From: Heligmosomoides polygyrus polygyrus
Taxonomy: Eukaryota > Nematoda > Chromadorea > Rhabditida > Heligmosomidae
Assembly: GCA_947396885.1 (NCBI GenBank)
Contig: OX377202.1
Location: 7,750,001 to 7,814,000, forward strand
Length of the DNA stretch: 64,000 nucleotides
Direction: 5' to 3'
Shown: piece after piece, positions 10,478 through 21,600 of the stretch
Position numbering within the stretch: the stretch's first letter is position 1
How the letters are laid out: every line of letters starts with the position of its first letter
Notes under the pieces: model-generated
Databases searched by the model: none
Told to the model about the DNA's origin: nothing
What the model saw: the letters and a program-made list of their open reading frames with translations, nothing else
Translations under genes and position numbers: made by a program

Positions 10478-10985
10478 TTAGGTTGTCCGCAAAGTTCTCA
10501 GGGTTTTGTGTTACTATTTTTCATTCGTTTTTATTAAATAAAAGTTCAACTTGCATTGCGCATTAATGCTTCTTTCTGTGCAGAACTTTTCGCTCTATCT
10601 GATCTGCGTTTCGACGTTACTTTATATTTATGTTCTTGAAAGGCTTATTGAAGTATGTCGAAGGAGCGATTCCGAACGATACTTTGTTTTGACTTCAAAT
10701 TGGGACAATCCGCAGCCGAGACAGCTCCACAAATCAGTCAAGGGTGGGGGGCTAATAGCGTTGAAGAAAGCTCTGTGCGCCAGTGGTTCAGTAAATTTCG
10801 AACCGGAGATTTCAGCCTGGAAGATGACCCCGCAGTGGTCGACCTAGTCGATCACCTAATTCTTTCGCTGATGGAACAAGTCGACTGGTGACACGTTGGC
10901 AAACGTGTGCTGATGCGAAGGTGCTTACTTCGACTAAATTCGATAGGAATCATGGTCGGAATAATTGAAAAACCAGACGTCGCTT
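10478..10985 (+). mobile_element. Internally deleted mariner remnant
   Basis: Starts with TTAGGTTGTCCGCAAAGTTC after a TA inside the RTE relic. The only frame (10655-10891, 78 codons) joins a mariner N-terminal DNA-binding domain (MSKERFRTILCFDFKLG...SVRQWFSKFRTGDF) directly to the C-terminal DHLILSLME segment, so the catalytic core is deleted. The right inverted repeat is not found. Same subfamily as 38730-39714 and 49390-50630. Confidence 0.75.
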
Positions 10986-11395
10986 TCCCAGAATCCGAGC
11001 ATTATCCAATTGGACCGCATTGAGTCATTTTCGGATGTCACTATCCGATTCATTCAAAACCCCGAGGAAAGCGAAATTGCCCGTGTTTTCAATAATTCAA
11101 AAATCCGTGTCCGCAAATACCCGCTATCCAAGTCATCCAAAAGGGGTCCTGAAATTAGCGTTATCTCTATCATCCAATTTTCCTAAGATTCTTGGCCGAT
11201 CCAATGTAATATGGAATGAATCATTTTCAGATAGCCGATTCAGATAGATATTCAGGCTCCGGTCCGAATCATCCGAAAATTCGAAGCTCGCAAAATCGTC
11301 CTTATCCGAATCACCCAGAAATCCAAAGTCCGTAAAATCGCGTTATCGGAATCACCCAATTATCCGAAGATTTTCGATCGGATCCAATCAATGCT
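10985..11395. repeat. Degenerate TCCGAATCATCC-type repeat array
   Basis: Imperfect reiterations of words such as TCCGAATCATCCGAAAATTCG and GCGTTATCCGAATCACCC. The reverse-oriented equivalent (GGATGATTCGG) occurs at 52565-52850 and a weaker version at 43020-43400, so it is a dispersed repeat family, not coding despite short open frames. Confidence 0.6.
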
Positions 11396-11574
11396 GTATA
11401 TCTATGTACGTGTGTGTTTCGATGAGGCAGGCGACTGCTAAATAACGAACGGGTAGCAGCTTAAACGAATCAGATCCTGCAGTTCCCTGCTCCCTAGTCA
11501 ACCGCAATGGCAGAAGTAGTGCACAACGTTGCATTGTTCCGATTGTTTCAACTGTGTAGCTACAGGATGTTTCG

Positions 11575-11670
11575 TTGCGATCAAAACTCCTGCGCCAGGC
11601 GAGACTCGAACCCGCACCTTCTGCTTTCCGGACATCCGGATATCGATGCTACGCCTTACACAACCACGCC
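11575..11670 (-). repeat. tRNA-like SINE copy
   Basis: The minus strand has a perfect B box GGTTCGAGTCTC with a pairing T-stem region (GCGGGTTCGAGTCTCGC) and an A-box-like GGTTGTGTAAGGCGTAGC about 45 nt upstream. Related copies are at 2797-2900 and 53840-53930. The D and anticodon arms do not fold well, so I call a tRNA-derived repeat rather than a tRNA gene. Confidence 0.5.
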
Positions 11671-11775
11671 GTTTTACCGCAAGTAACATATTGGTTCCGT
11701 TGCGCTTGTCGTTTCTGGGTTGTTTTATTCCTGTGTTGTACAAATCATTCATAAATGGTGATGTTCAAGTAATTA

Positions 11776-11957
11776 GGGGCCGGATTCATCAACGACTCAC
11801 GTAACTTTAACGGAGAATTGTAAGCTTATCAAGCGATATGGTGAGCGATAAGCCGCGTTAAAAGCTCATATAACGCGGCTTATGGCTCACCATATCGCTT
11901 GATAAGCCTACAATAAGCTCCGTCAAACTCACGTAAGTCGTTGATGAATTCGGCCCC
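11776..11957. mobile_element. Palindromic MITE, GGGGCCGGATTCATC family
   Basis: Termini GGGGCCGGATTCATCAACG and GTTGATGAATTCGGCCCC; the whole 182 bp folds on itself with a core AAGCGATATGGTGAGCGATA and its complement. This is the CACGTAACTTTAACGGAGAA subtype. Many copies of this family occur in the window (11960, 12307, 13467, 14625, 15-54 kb). The target duplication is not clear. Confidence 0.85.
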
Positions 11958-11959
11958 AG

Positions 11960-12144
11960 GGAGACAACGACCTACAGCACCCTAACGGTGAAAATACTGC
12001 CGAAATCACTGATAGCGCGGCTTATCAACAAGCGATATGATGAAACATTGAAACATTTCACCACATCGCTTGTTGATAAACCGCGCTATTAGGGATTTCA
12101 GTTACATCTTCTCCGTTAAATTGCTGTAAGTCGTTGATGCCCCA
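11960..12144. mobile_element. Palindromic MITE, same family, adjacent copy
   Basis: Directly follows the previous copy. The arms contain GATAGCGCGGCTTATCAACA and its complement TTGTTGATAAACCGCGCTAT; the left terminus is degenerate (CAACGACCTACAGC) and the right end is TAAGTCGTTGATGCCCC. Confidence 0.7.
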
Positions 12145-12306
12145 GTTTGTTCATTTTTCAGCCTTTGATGTGTTGTTTGCTACCACATGTGATGTCTTAA
12201 TCTAATAAACAAAATGTTTCTACGCTAGTAGTGTGTCTGCTTTTGAAGCAAGTGGCTGTTGCAAGGAGCATTCTCCGTCGCAACTCTCCAATGTTTGCGT
12301 AGAACT

Positions 12307-12466
12307 GGGGCCGAATTCATCAACGACACGTAACTTCAGCGTAGAATTGTAAGCCTCAGATAACTCGGCTTATTAAACGATATGGCGAGCGATAAGTTGA
12401 GTTACTTGAGCTTTCCACCTACAATTCTCCGTTAAAGTTACGTTAAGTCGTTGATGAATCCTGCCC
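12307..12466. mobile_element. Palindromic MITE, same family
   Basis: Starts GGGGCCGAATTCATCAACGA and ends CGTTGATGAATCCTGCCC, with the CGTAACTTCAGCG-type inner arm. The third copy within 700 bp. Confidence 0.8.
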
Positions 12467-13023
12467 GATCTCAAGACAACAGGATCAACTCTGCAACTTC
12501 TCGACTTCACCACCAACCACCACTGCTTCTGTCCCTCTCAACGCCGTCATTTCCAAGCATTTATTTTCATCTTAGAATCTGACATACATCATTTATATAC
12601 AAATACACTGTTGTGACGGTACCCGCTTCTCTAGCGAGAACCCAATCATCAAATAGCTCAATATTCATTCCTGAACCGAAGATCATGATGACGTATCAAG
12701 AGGCGGAAGAAGAAGAAGGCATAGAAAATTCTTATCCGGCACCAATCCACTCTATTCTAACCTACCATGCACTGTGCGCGCTCCACGCAGTCACGTCGAC
12801 TCGCCCGGCGCATTACCCTGAAATCAGTGATAATTGGCACTTGCATGCTAGACTTCCCGCGGTTTTTATACCAGCAAATTTCCACAGATCCCGTTCCGTG
12901 ATCGCATCCCAGTTTCGAGCCCGCAAAAAACTCTCAAGGCGTTAATTAACGATCCGACCTCGATTTGAGCACAGAGAACAACCGCAGATCGTACAAAGTT
13001 CATACTGGGCTGAGGGAAAAGGC
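12467..13023. other. No gene recognised; TATA-like site
   Basis: A 110-codon plus-strand frame (12613-12945) has no recognisable motif. On the minus strand GGTATAAAAACC at about 12863-12874 resembles a TATA box, but no linked gene is visible. Confidence 0.25.
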
Positions 13024-13451
13024 GGATCTATTCTAGTCCGGGGGGGGGGGGGCAAATAACTAAAAAGTATTATATGTAACAAATTCACTTGAGACTTGCC
13101 GAGCGGCTCCTACAGAACAACAAAAGAGCCTAAACAAGAAAATGGTCGCAAAGAAGAAAAAGACGAAAAATTACATTTGTTGCGGTTGTAAGCAGGCAAA
13201 GTTGTCCGCCCTCATCACCATGTTAGATCCTGGTTATAACATGTCAGGCGGTGGTCAGCACGCGGCATGCCTCCATTCCGTCGTTCTTTGCCCGCCGAGA
13301 CAGTTGTAAACCGCGGCGATTTTTTTGTTTGTTCGTCCGTTTTTTGGTTTCTTTTAGATTCTAACTCGTTCTCTAAGTGCCGCTCGGTAAGTCTCAATTC
13401 GTTTTGTTACCTACTTTTTAGTTATGTGGCCCACTGGACTAGGATAGATCC
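13024..13451. mobile_element. Foldback element, GGATCTATCCTAGTCC family
   Basis: About 430 bp with termini GGATCTATTCTAGTCCGG and GGACTAGGATAGATCC. The arms carry CATAACTAAAAAGTA, the block CCGAGCGGCTCCT and a Lys/Arg-coding-like A-rich segment, each repeated in inverse order. A G13 run (13040-13052) follows the left end. Sister copies are at 18768, 40790 and 43559. No coding capacity, so non-autonomous. Confidence 0.85.
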
Positions 13452-13466
13452 GAAAAGGCTTGACCA

Positions 13467-13609
13467 GGGGCCAGATTCGTCAACCGCTCACCGGCCGTAA
13501 GGTGAAAAGTACCGCCAAACCCGATGTTTATGAATCTCATATCAGGAGGTTTGGCGGGGCGGCACTTTTCACCGTTACTGGTCGGGAAGCGGTTGATGAA
13601 TCTGGCCCC
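13467..13609. mobile_element. Palindromic MITE, divergent core
   Basis: Termini GGGGCCAGATTCGTCAACCG and CGGTTGATGAATCTGGCCCC belong to the GGGGCCGGATTC family, but the inner arm (GTGAAAAGTACCGCCAAACC and its complement) is unrelated to the other copies. Confidence 0.75.
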
Positions 13610-13899
13610 AAATTTATTTTTTGCTTCAAGGATTATTACCGGAAAAGGCTTATGATTGAACGGTGAAAACTAATACCACTGCGAGAATATCGCGCCTTAA
13701 ATAGTAGAAAAATAAGCCTTAAACAACTTCGCAAAAATATGTCTCATTTTTGCAGTCTCTGGATTCTCGGATTACGAACCACTACAGTGTACTATGAAAT
13801 CGCACAAACATCGAAAAAGCAGAACAAATGCAAAAATACGTCCATAACTCTCCAACAAGAGTTGGAACACTTTTTTACTCGAGGAAGAATTAATATGAT

Positions 13900-14380
13900 C
13901 TAAGCAGGAGACTACCTCAACGGTAGGTCGGAACGGCCCAAATGTTGTATATGGGCAGAATCGCCTTTCTCTGGGAAACAACAAAGTGCAACTATCTCGA
14001 CCCCAATACAGCTCTGCCCAGAGTTAGGCACGACGGAAGTTGGGCCGTTAGCGGCGTTAGCCCTATGCCTGCAGGCGGAAGGCGGGCTCAAGTTGGCTGG
14101 AAACAGCGATCATGGGGATTACGCCGAGCCTCTACCCACTGCGCTACCGCCGCTCGCTCGTCGTCGCTGTTTCGAGCCGGCTTGATCCCGACCTCCGCGC
14201 GCGGGAAGAGGGCTAACGCCGTCAATGGTCCAACTTCTGTCGTCCCTAACTCTGCGTATAGTTAGATCTCGTATTGAGATCGAGATATTTGATTTTGCTG
14301 TTTCCCAGAGAGAGACGATTCTGCCCCATGTACAACACTTGGGCCGATCCGACCTACCGTTGAGATAGTCTCCCGGTTAG
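13900..14380. mobile_element. Foldback element with about 130 bp inverted arms
   Basis: Ends CTAAGCAGGAGACTACCTCA and its complement-like TGAGATAGTCTCCCGGTTAG. The arms share CAACGGTAGGTCGGAACGG, TTGTATATGGGCAGAATCG and TCTGGGAAACA. The outer parts match the termini of the larger element at 19279-20687, making both members of one family. Confidence 0.75.
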
Positions 14381-14496
14381 GCGATTGTCCAATTTGACAC
14401 GAAGGTGATATATACTCACATAACTCGGTTTCCCTCAAGTGCAATCAATGAAAATGTACGAAAATTGGAGGAGAATGGTCAGATTTAAAAAAGGGG

Positions 14497-14876
14497 TTTG
14501 ATTGGGCGACCAATATCGATCGATATTATCGATTTCTCACCGGAGTTATGGGTTTTCACCCAAATTTGTTCGCTTGTAGTGGGTGTCACGCGACTATGAT
14601 GACCACTGAATCCACTTCACAGCAGGGACTGGATTCATCAACGACTTACAGCAATCTAATGGAGAAATTACAGCCGAAAACCCTGACAGCGTGGTTTGAT
14701 ATCAGGGATTTCGGCTGCAAATTCTCTGTTAAACTCCTGTAAGTCGTTGAAGAATCCGGCCCTAAGTTGTAGGGTTCAGATGGTTGACCAATATCAATTG
14801 ACGGTATCGATTTTTCGATCGGAGCTGCGGGTTTTCGCTCAGATTTGACTCACTGGGGTGGAAGTCTCGCGACCGC
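14497..14876. repeat. Diverged direct repeat split by a MITE
   Basis: A block containing GACCAATATCGATCGATATT, a GTTTTCACCCAAATTTG-like word and GTGTCACGCGAC (about 14497-14600) recurs in diverged form at 14770-14876. The MITE at 14625-14763 lies between the two copies. Confidence 0.6.
14625..14763. mobile_element. Palindromic MITE, short subtype
   Basis: 139 bp with ends GGGACTGGATTCATCAACGA and CGTTGAAGAATCCGGCCCT, and CAGCCGAAAACCCTGA pairing with TCAGGGATTTCGGCTG. It lacks the long central AAGCGATATGG stem of other copies. Confidence 0.8.
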
Positions 14877-15235
14877 TTCTTCGAAAGAAATACCATCGCC
14901 TGCTGGAATTACTCCAGTATGATGGTGGTCAGACAGGGTCTACATTAGCTCAACTATATCGACCGACCCAACAAAATCTATAGGCTTTATCAATTTTTCT
15001 GCAGATTAGGCTCTCGGGAGTGGGAATTGCGTGGTATACTCATATCCAAGTAACATTTCAAGAACATTCTACTGCATGTTGGTGCAAACTTGCCCTAATA
15101 TGGCCTCCAAAAACATCCAGAGAAGAAGAAAAACCAGTCAGAACTTCTTTCTCTGCCCAATATATGCCTTACTGGGCCAATTTGCACCAATACAGCAATA
15201 GCAAGAAATCTCGGAAAACTGGATGCTGAACGAAC

Positions 15236-15611
15236 CGCATTTTCCTTCTGTATTCGACTCGTTCCCACTGATCCCCCGCCGCTGGAGAGCAGCTCGTCCA
15301 TCAGACGGCGTATGAACACTCCAAACCTCTCGCCGGGCAGCCTTCTCGACTTCAGCTCCATAATTTGGCCTAGTAATCTCAAAGATTTTCGAGAACTACT
15401 AGCAGGTAGAACATTAATGAGTGATCCAGAGCCTCCAGTACAACATCACCTCAACGGAGGCTACAAAATACCAAATAGAAGGTCAAAAGAAAGAAAAAAG
15501 CGCGAACTCGTTCGGTCCTTGTGGTCGATGGCGTCCAAAAGACCCGACACGTGTGCAGCCAGCATGCTAAGCACGTCTGTAGTTGTTAACTCTCCTTCTC
15601 TTATATGCCTT
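15236..15611 (-). CDS. Host gene exons 18-19 (3'-most seen)
   Basis: Exon 18 (15611-15472) follows CTACTTTCAG and includes HIREGELTTTDVLSMLAAHV and SGLLDAIDHK, probably helical. Exon 19 (15369-15236) reads GQIMELKSRRL...FGVFIRRLMDELLSSGGG. The 102 bp intron has a weaker acceptor (GATTACTAG), and the donor of exon 19 (GCG|GTTCGT) is a guess; the frame stays open to 15095. Confidence 0.6.
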
Positions 15612-18600
15612 CTGAAAGTAGAAGCTATTAACCACCCCAGCAATCGAACTAAGAGGATGAGGCGCTGCAACTCGGCGTGTCATCGATGTCTCGAAGTTGG
15701 CTCTCGAGACGAAAACGAGACGAGAACGGAAACGAAGCAGGGGTCCGATGATATTTCAAAGAAATTCGTAGGAAACATACGACTCGCAAGAGACATCTGT
15801 ACACTTTTTCCCCTTCATTTCATTGGGGCACTCGTTTTCGCACTCAGCATCGAAGTCCGGCGCTAAACCGACGTACCGCTTCAGACGTTGAGGAAATCTA
15901 TGGGACCTAAACTCGAAAATTATCAACGGACACTGTTCTCTGTCAGTTCTCACTAGGAGCCATCGCCTGCAGAAAAGGTTCCTAACGTGTTCTTCTGCTT
16001 TCCTTATGATCTACCTCTAGCTTGCCAGTATGGTGCAATTCACAGGATATTGAAGACTGTCATAATGGTTGAACTACGTAGTGCGAGCGGACTTCTTATT
16101 TATTTCATGGTCGGAGTCACGACGGAAAGTATGACCAAATAGAGTGGTTCATGGGGTTGATGTCAGGGCTACACTGAGACAATTCTTCTAACAGGGAGGC
16201 TCCAAAGTGGCGGTGAGCTTTTGCGATATAATTTTTACAGGATGTAGGGTAGCATGTGGGGAGTCCAAAACATTAGTTAATTTTTTCGGAATGCGCTTCT
16301 GTGGTCGAAAGAAGGCGTGTAGAAGCGCGTGCACGAAGTTCATTACGCCCTGCTGCCACCCAGGCGAAAGTGGTCGGCTGGAGCAGTGGATAGCGATGTC
16401 GCCTCCCGGCCGGACCAAGTGGGCTTTACGGTTCGACCCCCGGTGTCGCCATAGTTTTGCACACATCGGGTCGTTATTATTATGTGCTTGCGTGTGTCTG
16501 GAATTGGAGGATACATCGAAAGGTTCGAGAGCCATATCGTGAATGTCAATGCAGGAACAGCCTTTGGCGAGCAACTAGAGCTCAAATTTCATGCAAAACC
16601 TGTCATTACCAACGGCTTTCCAAGTGTGAAACCAGCTCAATCAGGCATAGAATTCCTGAAAGCAAATAACCTATGTCTCGCCAATTCTAAATTGCGCGGA
16701 GAACATCAAATACCGCATGTTCTAGTTGGCCTAGACTACTTCTACGATTCCAAAATATTAAGACCGATGAGGGAAATTAGGACCACAGCAGTCAATTTGT
16801 ACACGATTAATGCTTTTAGTAAGTAAATGTACCTCTTTTCTGCTTTCATTTGAGCTATCTCTCAATGGACCGTATTTGCACTGTATCATATCAACAACGA
16901 TACCGTAAATGCACACAAACACGTACACTTCACGGGATAGTTCATGAATATGGTTTGATACCGGTAAATACTTTCACTTACTAAACAAATTAATCGTGTA
17001 CGAATTGACTCCTGATCACGGAAGCACGTAATAATAACGACCCAATGTGTGGAAGAACTATGACAACACCGGAGGTCGAACCATAAAGTCCAGTGGGTCC
17101 GGCCGAGAGTCGACATCGCTACCCACTGCACCAGCCGACCACATTCGCCTGGGTGGAAGCAGGGCGTAATGAACTTCGTGCACGCGCTTCTACACGCCTT
17201 TTTCGACCACATAAGAGCATTCCGAAAAAATTAACTATGGTTTTGGATATCCCACACGGGACTCCAAATAGGGATAAAGGATGGCGTTATTCAATCTCCT
17301 TTGGGTTGCGCCACGCATTCTACTTCTACGGGATGTCGTGGAGTCAGTTGAATGCGTATTTGGCCATACAATGAATTGCGGTGGCCAGCCGATGAACAAG
17401 TCAGCGCTCTATTCTTCCCAGACAAGTCTGGTACCAATTCACCGACCCCGGAGGGATGGAAGGCTTGGTTGGCCTAGGCGGGAAATCCGAACCAGGAACC
17501 TGGTATCGGGTGCAGACAACACCCGGCGCCTCCTCCGACTGCGCTCCACACGCCCACGTGAGTATCCGCGTCTGTCACGGGACCCTACTTCCTGTAAAAT
17601 GTAAAAGAAATTGGTTCAGACTTGTTTGGGAAGGATAAAACGCTAACTCGTTCATCGGTTAGCCAGCGTAAGTCATTGTACGGCCAAATGCGCATTGAAA
17701 TCACCTCCACGACACCCCGTAGAAGTAGAATGCGTGGCGGATCCCAAGAGGGGTTGAGTAACCCCTTATTTTATCCTTATTTTGTCGTCTTGAAGTCGAT
17801 CCGTTAGCCTGAAGTCAATTGGTTACATAATTTTCCCCCGACTAGGAATTATCCCAGCAGCAGTTATTAACCAAAAAAGTCTAAATCTCTCCCCCCCCCC
17901 CCCCCGAAACCCGCAGACGCCCAACAAAGCCTTGACATGAACTCCGAAATCAGCACTTCCTGCAGACGATGCCTTTAACGAACGCTGAGGAAGTTTCCTA
18001 TCGTACCTGTACAGAGGTTCAGACTCCTGCGCACCATCCTGTTCATCATGCACTAGTGTTTGCGTTGACTGCTCAGAGGACGTCGTTTCGGTGCTGCTAA
18101 CAGCCGAATTGTCCAGTTTATTCACGTCTACACCAAAAAATAACGACTCTCATCACAACACATCACACCGCTTCTCACCTACCTCCACCGGAATTCACTA
18201 ACGTGTCACCGCCCTTCCTCATTCTGGCCAGCAGTTTCGTGCGCATCTCTTGCTCTTCGTTCCGTTTCTGCTGCTGTTCCACTTCTCGGCTGTCACACTC
18301 TACACCACTGGATGGCGTGTGTAGAAGACTTTCTGCAGATTTACTTGTCGGTTCGCTTCGACGACTTCTCGTCATGTCGCCATCACAGTCCCTATGATAA
18401 AGTTCTAACAGATGATTCTTCTCGGAAAACTCTCGGAGACTTCAAGATCGCCGCGTCCTCCTCTATTTACCTTAAATTCGATTTTTTCCCTAAATAAAGA
18501 AGCTGTATTTTGTACAGACAGCATTGATATGGCATCGGTGAAATTTCTGCCGAAAAAAGAACTTTGAACACGCGTAGGTGATAAACTATTAGGTTTAAGG

Positions 18601-21600
18601 AAAGCTTCCCGCCACTCACTTTGGCGTTCCGCGAATTTCTGAAAAGTGTTCTGGAACGCTCTCCCAATAACTTTTATAGAGGCCGACCTATGTCCTACAT
18701 TTACCACTATTGTCGCCTTATCCCTTTATGACTATGGGAGAGAAAATCGTTCTTGACTGCAAACAAGTTCGACTGCCTCCGCACGCAACCAATCGATTTG
18801 GGATTTACGGAGCGGTTTCTAGAGGACAAAGTAGAGCCCAAGCTGACAAAATTCACAAAAAAACGCCCCTCACCATGACGGATCCCGGTATAACGTAGGG
18901 AACGGTCAGCACGGGGTATGTGGCTTTACATGCCCCTCTCACTATGATAGATCCCCGGTTATAACATGTCAGGCGGCGGCCAACTGTGTTTGAATACGTC
19001 TTGCCCGCCGGGACGTCTTTACAATCGCGGATATTTGTCTGCTTTTGTTTGTTTGTGTGTTTCTTTGTTTGCTTTTGGGTTGTTCTTTCTCTAGAAGCCG
19101 CTCCGTAAATCCCAAGCCCATTGGTTGCGTAATTTTTAGTTATGTGGCTCTCTGCTCCGACTAGGATGGATCTGCGATGTGTACTGCAGGCAGCTGGGTA
19201 GCCTTGAAGCAGCTCTTCGTGGGAAACAAGACAAGATCTTTGCCTTTGCGACAATGCGCGTCCATGCTTCAAGGGAGACTCACCAGAATACTATCTCAAC
19301 GGTAGGTCAGAACGGCACAATTGTTGTATATGGGCAGAACCGCCTCTCCCTGGAAGTAACAAACTGCAGGTATCTCGACCCCATTACAACTCTGCGCAGA
19401 GTTAAGGCCCCCACAGAGTTCTGCGGCAACGCCGCTCGCCGCAATGGTTAAGGATAGGGCAGGGACGCCGCCGGCGGCAAGCTCTGCGTCTCTGCCCTAT
19501 GGTTAAGCATTGGGCCGCCGCGCTGCCGCAGAACTCTGTGGGGGCCTTTATGGGCGAAGGAAGTCGCGCGTTGACGCCCTGTTGGTTCACGTGCTCCACA
19601 GCTGACGGGCGAGCGCGGGATGAGGGCTCGTATCGCGGCTCTTTGCAGTGCACAAGTGGAGTAGTAAGAGGGAGCTCAGGTTCGTGAACGAGGGGTCGGG
19701 GGTTTGGATCCCCCAGACTGCATTTGTTTTGCACTTTTTCAGAAATCATGTTTATCATATAGGTAATCAACCTAAGGATGTTATAGTGTGTTATAGAGGA
19801 TGTTCACATATAACATATGCTTCAACCTACAGATTAGCTAAAATGTTCACTTCTATGTGTCACTTATTTTGAGCTTATTTTGCGTGAACCTGTAGTTATG
19901 TAACGATAGATATTTTCTGGCACTAGTTAAAGTTCTGACTCCACCGACAAGACTTCGGTTCACGATTCGGTCGGAGACCACCCATACCGTTAACAAGGGT
20001 GGTCCAGGCAGGGTCACCGATTTCGATGAAAATTCGTCTAGTCTAGGGGGGGGGGGGGTTATTTGGGGTGCTGATCACGAATCTGACATCCGTTTTTCAC
20101 AATTCTGTCTCTACCTGCCGTCACAAGCAGAAACTTTAAGAATGTAATCCTAGATGCCTTCCTGTATCTATATTATCCAGCCGAATCGTGAAGAACAGAT
20201 ATCAGATTCGTGATCAGCACCCCAAACAACCCCCTAGACAAAGTTTCAGGAAAATCGGTGACCCTTCCTAGACCACCCTTGTTGACGATATGAGTGGTAT
20301 GTTATATGTAAACATGCTCTATAACACACTGTAGTACCCCTAGGTGGATTACTATATGATAAACATCGATTTTGCAAAAGTGCAAAACAAACGCAGTCCG
20401 CGGGATACAAACCGTCGACCCTAGTTCACGAGCCCGAGCGCTTCCCTACTACGCCACCTGTGCACTGCGGTGAGTCGCGATACGAGCCCTCATCCCGCGC
20501 GCGCCCGTCAGCTGGGGAGCACGTGAATCAACAGGGCGCCAACACCCGGCTTCCGTCGCCCCTAACTCTGCGCAGTTGTATAGCGGCCGAGATACCTGCA
20601 GTCTGTCACTTCCCAGGAAGAGGCGGTTCTGTCCATATACAACACTTACGCAGTTCCGACCTACCGTTGAAATAGTATCCTGGTGAGAAAAAAGTGCAGT
20701 GTTTCGGATAGCATGCTCTGACCAACCTATCTACAAATTACTTGACAAATAGCAATATGTTCTAGACAATAATGGTGCATATGTTCGTTAGTCGTTGTAT
20801 GTATGGAACAAGAGAAATATATTAAAAAAAAGCACAAGTTGCGGGAAACATTTCTTACAACACAATACTTCAGGTCAGAAAGCCAGAACTATAGGGTTAA
20901 TCACACGTTCCTTATGATTTAGCTGGAAAAAATGAACTAACGAGGGAAGGGTCTAAATTTCTCCGACGCCTTGCAGCTTTTTGAACGACACAGCATCGCT
21001 AGAGAAAACTTCCAGGGGCCAGATTCATCAACGACTTACAGAGATTTAACGGAGAATAACAGCCAAAATTCCTGATAACGCCAACATTTCGCCATATCGT
21101 CTGTTGATACGCAGCGTTAAATCGCGTTTTTTAAAGGAATTTCAACTAAAATTTCTCCTTAAATCTCTGTAAGTCGTTGATGAATCCGGCTCCTGGTGGT
21201 GTGCTACAGGGAAAACACAATCTAGCTTCAATTTGAAATAATACAACATATATTAATAATAAATTACCAATCGCAGACGAACAACAACTCCAGCCGTTTC
21301 TCTTCACACCGCTCCACTTCGCGTCTGATTTCATTTCTCCTTCGTAGTAGGACTAGACATCGAGCTCTCTCGGTTTGAATGTTGGCTTCAAGTTCCGCTA
21401 ACTGTTGCTATAATATAGAATGTCTAACGGATTCTGTCTGAAGCCTGAGTTGAGCGCTATCCTTACCCGCAGCGCTGCCCTACGAAGCATCGACTCATCG
21501 ATGTCGCTCATCCGCATCGTTAAATCAGACTCCAGTTCACCTAACTCCGACTGTTTCCCCCTAAAAAATCAGCTTTCACCGCCAAAGTTAGATTGAAACT

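Larger units (their letters stand above)
19279..20687. mobile_element. 1.4 kb foldback element with tRNA-like units in both arms
   Basis: Termini CTCACCAGAATACTATCTCA and TGAAATAGTATCCTGGTGAG. The inverted arms are about 400-530 bp long (for example TATACAACACTTACGCAG and its counterpart TTGTTGTATATGGGCAG; GGGATGAGGGCTCGTATCGC and GCGATACGAGCCCTCATCCC). The left arm hosts a PIF-like MITE (19405-19547) and the centre a poly-G palindrome. Each arm carries one tRNA-like unit (19645-19720, 20393-20470). No protein is encoded. Confidence 0.8.

Noticed and set aside
12613..12945. 110-codon plus-strand gene
   Set aside because: No motif, no splice signals, and low-complexity EEEE; it may be chance.
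16371..16452. tRNA gene with perfect B box
   Set aside because: The D and anticodon arms do not fold and the unit sits in an inverted repeat with a diverged mate, so it is a tRNA-derived repeat.
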